A DNA stretch of 64,000 nucleotides, from contig CM065379.1 in assembly GCA_033060915.1 (NCBI GenBank), positions 39,102,318-39,166,317 on the forward strand, read 5' to 3'. The stretch comes from Euryodendron excelsum. Lineage: Eukaryota > Streptophyta > Magnoliopsida > Ericales > Pentaphylacaceae. Below the pieces are notes generated by a model, which was not told the DNA's origin, did not search any database, and worked only from the letters and a program-made list of their open reading frames with translations. The stretch's first letter is position 1, and every line of letters begins with the position of its first letter. Made by a program: the position numbers and the translations under genes. Positions 23,531 through 35,177 of this stretch are shown piece after piece.

Positions 23531-23670
23531 GGCAAGCCTGTGAAGCAGTTGATTGATTGGATTGCGTCCAAAAAGCTGGTTTGGGCTTGAATGTATCTGT
23601 GTTGGTTTGAATGTGAGTCTGGTCAGGCTGGGGATTGTCAAGTGGGCAAAAATGGGATACTTACAGGACT

Positions 23671-24090
23671 TGTGTCTTTTTTTTTTTTTTTTTTTTGAAC
23701 TTTTAAAATAGTAGTAGATAGTGATTAGATAAATAAAATATTAAATAGGTAAGAACATTTTAATTTAGTATTAGAATAGAGGGTTAGGAATTGGGATTGT
23801 GTTATTTATTTAGCCAAATAATGAGAATTAATGATATATATATATACTTTTTGCTATCGGTTTAGTGATATTTTAGTGGGGGCAAATCTAGATGTTAGTA
23901 AATTCAGTGGGGGCAAAATATACATTTGCAGCATAGGATCAAATAAATATACATAAATATTTTTTAAAAAAATTTTAGAAGTTACCAAGTCAGTAGGGGC
24001 AGCTATCCCTACTAGGCCCTTCTTACATCTACGCTTGTCTAAAGCCACATTGTCAAGAAAAAGAAAAGGACACATATCTAAAGGAAAATG
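23671..24090. mobile_element. Possible degenerate transposon remnant
   Basis: A T-run follows the M target duplication. Later the stretch 'agtgggggcaaa' occurs twice (about 23875 and 23910), then 'agtaggggcagctatccctactaggccc'. A 'tggagccaggattt' motif, which I associate with ends of plant DNA elements, is at 25320, and its reverse-type 'cctagctctgccac' is at about 2535 and 55670. No ends or target duplication were established. Confidence 0.3.
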
Positions 24091-25320
24091 CTGTATATTC
24101 TTCTAGGAAATTCCATTAAATGAAGAGACAATGATATTTTTGTAATTTAAAATTATCATAATGGAAAAAGTCCAGTGGTTAGGTAATATGGGTTTCTCGG
24201 TACTCATTCCAATTGATTTGTGACATGTGGTACTTGTTCATCAAGTGTCTCTCCATTTACTAAAAATTCTAGTTGCTAATTTAATAAACATCGTATGTCA
24301 TAATTTGATAGGATGGTTACCAAAAAACTCAGTGCTACCTAACAACTAGTCTTTCTTTCTTTTTTTTTTTTTTTTTTTAAATCATGATTGGTGTTCTATT
24401 TTAATGTGAAAGGCTCACATTCAAACACATTATTTTATACATAAATTTTATAATTTTTTTTAATTGTATAGTATTATTCATATTTAAATATTTCTATTAA
24501 AAAAAATAGAAAGAGAAGTGAAAAAGGAGGTGACACAACAATAAAATAACCCATGCAGAAGGCACCTGTATTGTAAGCATCATGTTACTCAATATGAATT
24601 CAACGACCGAGATTTTTGACTTTTCAATTCCACAAGTAAAGCTTGCACTCTTGTTGCTATTTGATATTGTTAGAGACAGCTACATATCAGTAGCTACGTT
24701 TATTGCTATATATGGCCCATTGATAGATAGTCAATCCATATATATCTATAGCTACATTTATTGCTTCGATCCAATTGCGTCATTTAGCTGCACCAGAATT
24801 ATGCATATCGTCATTTGTTTCTATAATTAAACAAGAATGACGTGGCTGTAGTATAGCCTCGGATAATACCAAAGGCTTTTATCATAAGCGACGTAGATAT
24901 AAGTTTTGTGTACGGTCTTTATCATAAACGATGTCGATATAAGTCTGGTGTACTCACAATACTCCAAATCTGATTGGGTCCAGCATCCTCCTCAGCAACT
25001 TTAAATGGTTTATCTTGATGGTTTGGTGGAGTTTCGAATACTCCTTTTTTTTTTTTTTTTCAAGTACTAGCCAGTGATGTGAAAAAGAACTAGTTTAGTT
25101 GTTAAATTACGTTGAACTAAGAAATTTTACAAATTTAGAAATGCATAGTAATATTGGTTGCAATTTAAAACCTGTAATCCAGAGGAGATTCACGGGTGGT
25201 TTTAATTTGCAATTTTTATGGAAATCTTTGGTCCCCTTGATTCGCATAGAACATTTCGACTCTGATTTTATTTTATATTTCACTGGCTTATGCAGTAGGC
25301 CCTGAAATTTTAGCTAGGGT
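24091..25320. repeat. Repeated block beta, copy 2
   Basis: The most complete copy: collinear with 5041-5700 joined to 6211-6243 and 15097-15480, without the MITE and element A. It therefore gives the empty site for both. It carries an internal partial duplication near 24870-24950 ('cataa.cgacgt.gatataagt' twice). No coding frame seen. Confidence 0.65.
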
Positions 25321-25789
25321 GGAGCCAGGATTTATTTTGGAGGGTGCCAACTTGAAATTAAATTTTTTGCCTATTGTTTTGCATATATTTTTAACTTCAA
25401 GTATCAGAAATGTAATAGAATTGCAAGACTAGATTTCTACATAAAAAAAATAAAATAAATCTTTCATTTTGCTTCAGCAAAACATTACTAAAATATATAT
25501 TTTTTTAATAAGTACTCCAATTGTATAAAAACAAAATACCTAAAAAGGGGTCGAGCCCTATACAAGTAGCTTATACAAAAATTTTAATCCTATAATACTT
25601 AGAAAAATATTATACGTAATCCTTTTTCTCACTTATTAGACACAAGTGAATGAGTCTTACACAAATTTATTAATATGAGTCTCATAGCCTTGTGTCTAAG
25701 AGTGAAAACAATGATTGAAAAATGAGATTGTATATAACATTATTCTAAAACTTACATGGTATAACAGTTTATTCATAGATCGAGAATGA
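25321..25789. other. AT-rich DNA, no gene seen
   Basis: Starts with 'gggtggagccagg', then A/T-rich sequence with a possible transposon-remnant look (see 23671-24090). No frame or repeat ends supported. Confidence 0.35.
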
Positions 25790-27165
25790 AGGACATCATC
25801 CTTCTTACATGGTTATTCATGTAATATCGTGTGTCCAATTTTTTTGGGAGGAAAACAACTTAGAAATCATAGACATTACCGTAGCTGAATGGATAAGTTT
25901 TCAAATTTAACATTTCACTGTAAGAAAAAAGCTCACGAATGTCATAATTTGACTCTAACATCACGCCACATAAGTAAGATGACAAGGGTGTGACAGATGC
26001 CATGAATAATTCATGGTATGAAACGTCTCCCTACGAACTCAACAACTGAGATTTTGGACTTACTCGACTCCACACATCTTTTTCTGGGGTTTTTAGGCCC
26101 CTCAACAAAATTCCTAATTTGTATAAAATTTTACATTTATTTATGACATGATTGCTACATATCCATAGCTCAACAGAATTCCTTATTTTGTATAAAATTT
26201 TACATTTATTTATGATATGACTGCTACATATCCATAGCTTACGTAATAGGTAGATTTTCATCTGTATCTTTATTACTTACAATAAAGCATGGGATTTTGG
26301 TTCTGGATTTTACTAATTATACTCAATGCATCTATCATGAGAAAAATTCTATTCATATAGAATTTATATATGAAAAATACCGCCAAAATGATGTGAGCCG
26401 CAGTAATTTTGAAATTATGAGTTAAAATTGCAGGTGCTTTGATTCAAAATAAAAAAAAATCACAAATAACCATGTCATTCAATATGAGAATTTGCACATA
26501 AATTATGTGTATATAGCATTACTACTATGATAATGATCCATGTTTTGCCGGAGTAGAGTTGCTTAGGTTATTCCCTTCAATTCCTTCATTTCTTAACGAG
26601 AAGTAGTTTGAGTTGGTCCTCCAAAGCAACTTTGGAAACTTTAACTTGATGGCTTGGTGAAGTCTTGGTCCACACAATATTTAAATTAGGTAATGCTATA
26701 TAAACAAAAAATTTAAACAAAATTTTTATATGGAATGATGTGTTTGAATGAGAACATTTCATTTCGAATCAAAACATCCACTATAGTAACTTTTAATTAC
26801 AAAACTACTTTGGTGGGAGTTTCTGTGCACATTTTTTTTATATGAATTGCATTTTTCATTTTAAATATAACTAGAAACTTGTGCAAAACTTTGCTCCCCG
26901 TATAGAACATTTCAACTCCAATTTTATTGTATACTTCACTCGTGTATACAGATATTAAGGTAGTGAAGTTCTAGTGTAATTGTGTATTAAACAATTTGGA
27001 GTTGGCTATCATTGGCTTAGATTTGCTGGTAGATTAATTTTATTGGACTAGGATCCTCTCCATTCCATTCCATTTATTTGACAATACTTCTGCATTAAAC
27101 GAATGGTAATTGATTAGATATAAGTTCGAACAATGAGTTACAACTAAATTCATGGCGATATTGAA
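25790..27165. repeat. Repeated block alpha, copy 2, and flank
   Basis: 25790-26790 is collinear with 4130-5040. 26870-27010 resembles 15355-15480. Inside, 26101-26168 and 26169-26236 are a tandem duplication of a 68-bp unit ('ctcaaca.aattcc' to 'atatccatag'). No gene seen. Confidence 0.6.
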
Positions 27166-28333
27166 TGACTTGCTCCAAATTGTGTTTGAGATTAATCCCA
27201 AACACAGGATGGCAAAGTCCTAGTAAGAGCAGAGTCGATTCCACTTGCATCACGTCAATATGATGAATTGGCTCACGAGTAAACTCTTAGTTAAATAGGA
27301 ACTTGAAATTACTTCTAAAAAGAAACTAAAAAGTGATTATTTTGAAAGAGGATTTATCTAAACTAAAATTAATTGAAAACGATTTACTTTTGTAAAAGAA
27401 AGTTTCGAAACCAATTGATTCAATCAAGCAATTCACTCAAAATTCCAATTGAGATTTTGATAACTCAAATCATTGGCCCTTTGATTCGGAAAGTTTAGCA
27501 ATAAAAGCATGAATTTAATGATAATCAATCTAACAATTGTCATCAAATAAAAGCTATAGATTTATAACATCGATTTGTGCAAACTCTATATCAAACTAAG
27601 ATTTGTGCATAGAGAGTACTAAACTTAGACAAGAATCTAAATTTTTTCAAATATCTAGGGTTTGATCACCAAGAATTAAGAAGTTAAGAAAATAAAATAT
27701 TGAAACCCTAATTACCTTCATTGATCTCCAAGATCTTCAATTGATCTTCACAATTGAAATCAAAAGTATGTTTAGCTATTCATCATCATGATAGATAAGA
27801 AAATATGTATTGAATTATATTAAAAACTATTGAATTCTATTACAAAGGCATGGAAATCTATGAAGAACTATGTAAAACTTCTTAAAGTTGCCCTAAACTC
27901 CTAAGAAAACCCTAAAATTAGTAAAAGAATCAACAATCTTGATTCTAGGTTAAACCTCTCTTTAAATAGGCAACAAAATCTGGGGTGTTGAAATCTATTT
28001 GAATGGGCTATCGCTCTGTTCGAACAGGTATCAAACGGGCTTTTATGTCTCTATAATTTCGAACTGCAATTGAAACTTATTCTAATGGGTTTCCGTTCGA
28101 ACAGCTTGACGTTCCGTTTGAACGGCTTTGCCTGCGTTTGAACGCCCTCAAGGCCCGTTCAAATGGCCTTTGCTCTTTCTGTTCGAATTCTCATCTTTTA
28201 ACTAGGAGTTTTGTTTACACTCAAACAAACTAAGTTAATAACAAAATAAAGTTAAAAGTACATATATAATCCTAATATAAGGCTAGCAAAGAACCAATTG
28301 AGGAATAATAATTACACTTTTAGAATACAATAA
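27166..28333 (-). mobile_element. Solo LTR I
   Basis: The plus strand starts TGACTTGCTCC and ends AATACAATAA. A perfect target duplication TTGAA lies at 27161-27165 and 28334-28338. Its internal stretches ('caattgattcaatcaa', 'gtttagcaataaaa') match the reverse of solo LTR H at 12560-12690, so it belongs to the H family in minus orientation. The expected terminal CA reads AA, one substitution. GTTCGAAC-type motifs lie at 28010-28190. Confidence 0.8.
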
Positions 28334-28429
28334 TTGAACGAGATATTTCACAAACTATAAATTCTTATTTGGGTTAACCATTACAGGCCCGGCACAAAAC
28401 CCAAGAGGTAGAATGCATCACAAAAGCTT

Positions 28430-29504
28430 CATTGTCAAGAAAAAGTAAAGGACACATATCTGAAAGACAATGCTACTCATTTAGAACATTTCACCAAAAT
28501 GAAGAGACAATGTCTTTGTTGTAATTAAAAATTTTCATAATGAAAAAAGTCCATTGGTTAGGTATGATGAGTTTCTAGGTAATTATTTATATTAATTTGT
28601 GACATGTGACAAGTTGTTCCTCAAACGTCTCTTCATTTACCAAAATTCAAAAGTTCAAGCTGCTGATGTTATATAACATCACATGTTACAATTTAATTAG
28701 GATGGTTACAAAAAAATTCAGCCTAACTACTAGTCTTTTTTTTTTTTTTTTTAAATCATGATAGGTGTTCTGTTTTAAGTGAAACACTCATATTCAAATG
28801 CATTATTCAATACATATATTTTGTAAAAAAAAAAAAATTAATTGTATCGTATTATCCATATCTACATATTTCTAAAAAGTAAAGAAAGAGAAGTGAAAAG
28901 GAGGTGACACCACACACTAGAATAACCCATGCAGAAGGCACATGTAATGAAAGCATCATGGTACTCGATATGAATTCAATGACCAAGATTTTGGACTAAT
29001 CAATTCCACAAGTAAAGCTTACACACTTGTGCTATTAATTTGTTAGAGACAGCTAATATCAACAGCTACGTTCATTGCTATATATGGCCCATTGATATAC
29101 AAGTCTATATTTATAGCTATAGTTATTGGTACCATCCAACCAAAGGCTGTTATCTTGATGTAGATATAAGTCTTGGTCTACGCATAATACTGCAAATCTG
29201 ATTGGGTCTAGCATCCTCAGCAATTTTAAATGCTTTATCTTGATGAAAAGAAATAGGGGATTGGCCTCTTCAAAATTCCACAAAATTTACGTAGAACTTC
29301 AAAAATTCAAAAATTGTATACCTCAACCTCCTCAACAATTCTTCGTTTCATACAAGATTGCTACATACCCATGGCTTAAATTGTAGACATATTTTCATCT
29401 GTATCTTTTTACTTACAATAAAGCATCAGATTTTGGTTCTGAATTTGAGTAATTAGTGGTAATTTTGATATTACGGGAAAAAAAATTAAAGTTGCTTTGG
29501 TTTT
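28430..29504. repeat. Block beta copy 3 with a piece of block alpha
   Basis: 28430-29290 matches 24091-25020 with gaps. 29330-29500 matches 26215-26435 ('tctgtatcttt..ttacaataaagca'). The match stops at 29504, where element F begins. No gene seen. Confidence 0.55.
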
Positions 29505-30290
29505 TGACACCGGAAAATGGAGAAGAGAGAAGGAAACACAAGAGGACACTCAGTTAAGAAGCTCACCACTCAATTGAAAGTCCACCAAAAGAGATAAGAG
29601 CAAAGGATAACACTCGCCACCCTATGGAAATCCACCAAAGGATAAGAGTAAACAAGAACTCATTTTTCTTCAAAAGCCAAAGGCTAATTTCATTCAATAC
29701 TCAAAACATGATTTGATTAGATAGAAAAGAGATACTAACATAGGCATGGAATAACCCTCCAGCCATAAGTGCAGACATCTTACAAGAAAGACAACACAAG
29801 TTTTAACTACTTGGAAAGAGATGACTTGATCAAAATTACTACATTCTAATAAAATGATTTAGAAACTAGAAAGACACTTAATAAGATTCAAGATACTAAA
29901 ATATAAGGTTGGTAAAGTCCCAAGACAATCTGCTAAAGCAAAACTAAAGGAATACCAAAAGTTGCAAAATTCGCGGTTGATAGTCAGCAGAATCGCACTT
30001 TATGAAAACGGCCATAACTCCCTATAGAAAACTCTAATTGATGCACCATTTTTTTTGGTTGGAAACTGGACTCTTTGATATTTCCAACCATGTATGGCTC
30101 AACTGTTGGGACTCTCCCAATTGATTCAGTTTTCACTGTAAATTTACCCCAAAATTTGTGACTGCACAAAATCCCTTGTTTTCTTTGATCTAGAAAATTT
30201 AGCCCCAATGCCTTGTGAACCGATTCAAACTAAGGTTTTTGACCATGAAGACCTTCGACGTCATACGCTTGTACTACGTGTAAACTCGTC
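29505..30290 (-). repeat. Element F 3' region / probable 3' LTR
   Basis: Lies after the integrase frame and ends at the point where the host repeat block resumes. The exact LTR start and polypurine tract were not found. It contains an 'ataactccctatagaaaact' module (30010-30095) that closely matches one in LTR K. Confidence 0.5.
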
Positions 30291-31420
30291 TATGAGTTTT
30301 CATCAAGTTCTTCACAATGATAAGAGAAAAGATCAACCACATTGAAGGTAACCGAAACACCATAGTCTCTTGATAACTCGATCTTGTAAGTGTTGTCACC
30401 AACTCATTGGAGAACCTTGAAAGGACCATTAGCTCGAGGTTTGAGCCTACCATGACAACCTCGTGGGAAGCGTTCTTTGCGAAGATGAATCTAAACCAAG
30501 TCCCCTTCTTTGAATGTCGCAGGCTTACGATGGTTGTTGGCCCTTTTTTGGTACTGTGCATTTTTCTTGATGATTTGATCCCTTACTTGTTCATACAACT
30601 TTTTGATGTATTTAACTCGCTCTTCAATATCTCCACTAAAATTCTGAGTGGTAGCAAGAGGTTCCAAGTCCAAAGGACTTATAGGATTGCGACCATAAAC
30701 AAATTCAAAAGGACTAGTTCCAATTGATTGACTTGAAGATTGATTGTAGGCAAATTCAGTTTGAGCTAAAGTGAGATCCCATTGTTGAATGTTGCTGTGT
30801 ACTAAAATCCTCAAAAGATTTCCTAAACTTCTATTGATAGATTTTGTTTGCCTATCAGTTTGTGAGTGATGAGAAGAGCTAAATTGAAGAGTAGTCCCAA
30901 GTTTCCTCCAAAGTGTATGCCAAAAATGACTCATAAACTTTGAATCCTAATCTGAATTGAGTGTTTTTGAAATGCCATGGAGCTTAACAATCTCCTAAAA
31001 ATAAAGATTAGCAACATGAGAAGCATCCAAAGTTTTGTTGCATGGAACAAAATGTGCCACTTTAGAGAATTGATCAACCACCACCATAATTGAGCCTTTG
31101 TTCCTTTGAGTTCGAGGTAATTCCACCACAAAATCCAAACTCATATCTTCCCAAGGGACTGTTGGGACTGGCAATGGAGTGTATAATCCGGTATTATGAG
31201 AATGTCCCTTGGCTAGATGGCAAATTCTATAACGCTCCACATGTTGGGCAATGTCACAATCCATTCTAGTCCAATAGAAATTTTCTTGCACAAGAGAAAA
31301 TGTTTTATCTCTTCCAAAGTGGCCAGCAAGTCCTCTTCCATGAGCTTCCTTAATAATAGCTTCTCTAAGAGATCCTTCTGGAATACATAATCGATTATCC
31401 TAAAAAACAAAACCATCTTG
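30274..31420 (-). pseudogene. Integrase of element F (broken)
   Basis: The piece from 31291 down contains the end of the HHCC zinc region (RYRICHLAKGH), then the catalytic core with LDFVVELPRTQRNKGS and VVVDQFSKVAHF, and from 30934 down HHSQTDRQTKSINRSLG, FEFVYGRNP and a basic C-terminal part. Integrase inserts the cDNA into the host genome and uses a D,D,E triad. The third acid, normally in a QTE motif, is Lys here (QTK). In-frame stops lie near the second Asp (SD-stop-DSKF) and in the C-terminal part. The frames are close to family length, so decay is by point changes rather than by loss. Confidence 0.85.
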
Positions 31421-32122
31421 CAACAAGAAATTGTTAAAGGGACCTTTCAAACATTTATCCCAAAATTTATCAAAGTAAGGATCATCATTGTATAGCTCTT
31501 TTAGGATTTCAAAACCCAAGACTTCCACTTCAATAGTAGATAGTAAGGAATGTCTTCGACTCAATGTATCAACTACTTGATTTTGTTTTCTGGACTTGTG
31601 CTTGATATGAAAAGTTTAAGCTTGAAAAAATTAAACCCATTTAACATGTCGATTATTGAGCTTATGTTGGTCATTTATATACTTCAAAGCTTCAAGATCT
31701 GAAAAGAAGATAAACTCTTTAGATATGAGATAATGACTCCATCCAAATCTCGAATAATAGCATAAAATTCTTTGTCATAGGTAGAGTATTTCTTTCAACT
31801 TCTATTCAATTTCTCACTAAAGAAAGAACTGTTAAAATCTGGTAGTGTAAGAATAGGAGCCTCAGTCACCTTCTTCTTAATGATTTCAAAGCTCTTTTGC
31901 GTCTCCTCCAACCATTTGAATGTGCCTCCTTTTAAGCATTCGGTGATGGGAGCAACAAGAATGTTGAATCCTTTGATGAAGTGTCGATAAAATGAAGCAG
32001 GACTATGAAAACTTCGGACATCATGAACTGATTTTAGAATGGGCCAGCTGATAATTGCTTTCTCCTTGCTAGGATCTACTTTAATGGCCCCACCAGATAT
32101 GTTATAGCCTAAGAACACAAGA
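31420..32122 (-). pseudogene. RNase H region and integrase linker of element F (broken)
   Basis: The open piece at 32241-31795 starts in E and covers the RT-RNase H connection from 32122: FLGYNISGGAIKVDPSKEKA-type, SFYRHFIKGF, PITECLKGG and PILTLPDF. Below 31795 further pieces read YSTYDKEFYAIIRDL and a TDH-like region in changed frames, with several stops. Downstream to 31420 is the linker before integrase. The gene is split from the reverse transcriptase by element E, inserted just before the FLGY motif. Confidence 0.8.
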
Positions 32123-33869
32123 TGACTCGTCGCCAAAGGTGCTCTTTTTATCCCCGAGCGCACGGTCGACGGTTGTAGTTTTATCCAGGAAGTCTGAAAT
32201 TGTATCTCCTCAAAGACATAGCCCAATATAGGCTGTAGCACTCATCTCACACTAAGCTAACTTGGGTCAAATTAAAATTGTGCGAATTAAATCTAAAATA
32301 AAAGGAAAAATAAAAAGACTGAAAATCTTTTGGGTTTTGATGATTGTTTTGAATTCCTAAACTATTACAATGAAAATAAAGACAATTAACACTAGACAAT
32401 TAAATTAAAGCAATTGAAATTAGACTTAAAGCAATAAAAAGGGAATAGGGCTCAAATGATCAAATCACTCAATTTCATCCACGGCTTCTAATGAGGTTTA
32501 TAACTCAAATCAAACACAACATTTAAGTGTGTTTGATTAAGAGGATTGAACTTTGAAAATCAATAATTCTCAAGCAATTGAAATTGGATACATGGTCAAT
32601 GGAGAATCAAATGTTAATACCATCAATTTAACTAGGATTAATACCAAATTTATTGTTTGTGTATTGAATTAGTCAAACATAGTCAATAATCTAGGTTTTC
32701 TAAGGCATCTTCAATCAATTGATAGGAATGAATTTCTAGCAATTGTGGAGTATTTGTCTAATCAAGAGTCATAAATTAATATCATCGATTCGGGTGATTA
32801 AAATCTTCAAACTTAGTCAATAATTCAAGTTTTCTAAAATTCCACATATAATTGCTAAGAATTCGAAATCTAGGAAATTATGGCAACTAATTCATGAGAT
32901 ACCTCGAATGAAATTCTTTGATTATTTGGGCGATTTTCACATTTGAACCCAATTTAAGAACCAGCTAATTAAAATTCATCCTAAAAAGCATGTAAAATGT
33001 AAATAAAGCATTTGGGGATTTAAACTAAAATTTACTTGAATATTAAGAGTGTTTGGATATAAGGAAAATATAAGAAAATGCAAGAAAGTGAAGGAAAATA
33101 CAATACAATGAAAGAAAATTATAAGTTAACTCTATACTACCATTACAAAGATAAATCTAAGCTAAAAATGAAGAAAAAAAAATGAAAAAACTATCCTTGG
33201 AGAGCTTCTCCCCTCGGCCCCTAGCAAAAACTAACCTTAATTACACAAAAAACCTACAAAACTATCCCTAAAACGCAGTTTCGGATGCAAAAGATGTAAT
33301 TTGAAAGTCGAAATAGCGTCCGAACGGACTTCAGACAGTGCGTCCGGATGGCGCGTCTGAAGGTAGTCTGAAGGGCGTCCGAACAGTGTGTTTGACACGA
33401 GTTTGAAGGGCATCTGAATGGTGCATCTGACGTGAGTCCAAAGTGTCTAACACAAGTTTGAAGTGCGTCCGAACGGTGCGTCTGATGCGAGTTCGAAGTG
33501 CGTCCGAACAGTGTCAAACGATATGGCGAGGGGAGAAGTTGTAGAGATTCAACCGATGCACGTTAGAGGACAACTTGTAGAGATTGAAGTCGTCTTTCCA
33601 ATGAGGCAAAAATTAGGTCAATCGGACATCGGAGTCAAACGATATGGCAAAATACCAAGACGGGTTGGACTTCGAATCACCGATTTGCTCGTTTTAAACC
33701 CGCTTTGATCATTCTTTGCATCAATTTGCCTTTATTAGCTTTTATAACCAACAATACACATAAAAAGCATAATAAAACAAATATTGAACTAAAATAAAAC
33801 TATTAATAACAATATAAGTCTAACAAAGTACAAATTAAGGGCTTTGATTATACTTTTAGGGTGTAATCA
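32123..33869 (-). repeat. Element E, 3' LTR (complete)
   Basis: 1747 bp, TGACTCG ... GTGTAATCA on plus. Closest to the A-type LTR near the terminus (the 'cggtcgacggttgtagtttta' stretch at 32161-32181 matches 7924-7945 reversed). Array of CGTCCGAACGGTGCGTCTG-type units at 33300-33520. Confidence 0.85.
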
Positions 33870-34859
33870 CAACCCCCAACTTACATTTTGCTAGTCCCTA
33901 GCAAAAATTATAAAAAAAACATAAAGAATAATCTTCACTTTCGTAGGAGTCACCGTTGCATTTAGCTTATGCACCAAGCCTTTAAACCCCTAGGTTACTC
34001 CTAGTGGACGAGTGGTGTCTCATGAGGGTTTTCAGTGATGATACCCACAAACATCCTTTTATGAATTGCAAATGAAGATAAGAATAAGGAATGAATAGAT
34101 AATCCTACTCAAGTTAACATTGATGCCACTCCAAACTCCTACACTTGCATTAATATGCAACAAGTCATGCAAAAGAAAGGTTCATATGTGTGGGTGAAGA
34201 ATTATGCTAAACAATATAAATGAAACTCATTTACGCAAATCCACCCCTTTAACGCTTTGATTTCAATCTTTACCAGATATACACTCGTAATTAAAGTCTC
34301 ATATGATTCTCATAATGGTATGCTTAACAATGGAGTAAATGTAAAGAGACAAATCAAGTGAGTATACCAATTACAAAAACCGAAAAGATAGAACTGTATC
34401 GAATTTAGCATAACATCATGAAAGAATATTCAAAGTTAAGTATTCATTCAAAGAAATTGAAATGATATAGTTTATACTCTGTTGAACACTTCAATCAAGT
34501 ACAACTTGGATCAACTAAGCCACGTAGAGGTGAAGAGGGCAATTTATAAGAGGTGAAAGGTAAGGGTAAAGAGATGAAACAAATGGTCATATCATATGTA
34601 ATCAAGATATGAAATGATGATTGCAAAACAACTACAACTCTCCTTTTTCAACATTTAATACACTTTTCTCCACTTCTCACTCTTCTCTTAAAATATTTTC
34701 AACTTTTGAACTCCTTTTCCATTCTTTTCTTCTTCTTATTCTTTTTTTTTTCTTTTTTTACTTCTCTTTTTGTTTCCATCCTTTTATCATCCCTCTTAGA
34801 TTGAACAACTACTTTTCATATTTCAATATGCTCATATGCATTGAACTCTCCAAATCAAT

Positions 34860-34928
<69 letters not shown>

Positions 34929-35177
34929 TTTCGCAATGCAAAAATACTCTTTTCTCACATAGGCATCCCTTTGCAATGCAAGAGTTGAAATCACGTCGCA
35001 CTTTCTAATAAAAATAGAAGATAAAAAAGGGTCAAGAAAAATGCACGGTTCGCCAACGGAAAATTCATGGCTATGAAGAAGAATAGGGTATAGAATCATA
35101 TCCAAAGTTGTACAACCGAAGCATTTCATAGAGTATAAGTGTCAATAACAAGATCAAAACTCAACTCATGAACCAAT
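33870..35177 (-). other. Element E internal remnant with polypurine tract and (CT)n
   Basis: Starts with CAACCCCCAACTT on plus (the tract AAGTTGGGGGTTG on minus). It is collinear with the 3' half of the A, B and C interiors. A pure CT tract lies at about 34864-34928. Frames at 34621-34962 and 34809-35129 are low-complexity by-products. Confidence 0.75.
34864..34928. repeat. (CT)n microsatellite
   Basis: Nearly perfect CT dinucleotide tract with one TTT interruption. Confidence 0.95.

Larger units (their letters stand above)
19365..23665. mobile_element. Element M: very long solo LTR, 4.3 kb
   Basis: Starts TGTCACGCCTAG and ends ATACTTACA. A perfect target duplication GGACT lies at 19360-19364 and 23666-23670. 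No second copy of the ends occurs inside, so it reads as one LTR of 4301 bp. It contains 'ggagtcaccacctaac' followed by 'gttaaggtg', a stretch I associate with long LTRs of the plant Tat/Ogre group (from memory, not searched). No frame looks real: the frames at 20025-20348 and 20517-20699 come from repetitive 'gatttgatttagg' DNA. Orientation is uncertain. Confidence 0.75.

Noticed and set aside
33310..33520. Spaced short repeats considered as a CRISPR-like array
   Set aside because: Units are degenerate with no constant spacer length, lie in an LTR, and the genome is a plant.
34621..35129. Frames over the CT tract, including an Arg-Glu repeat protein
   Set aside because: Translation of a dinucleotide repeat; no conservation between element copies.
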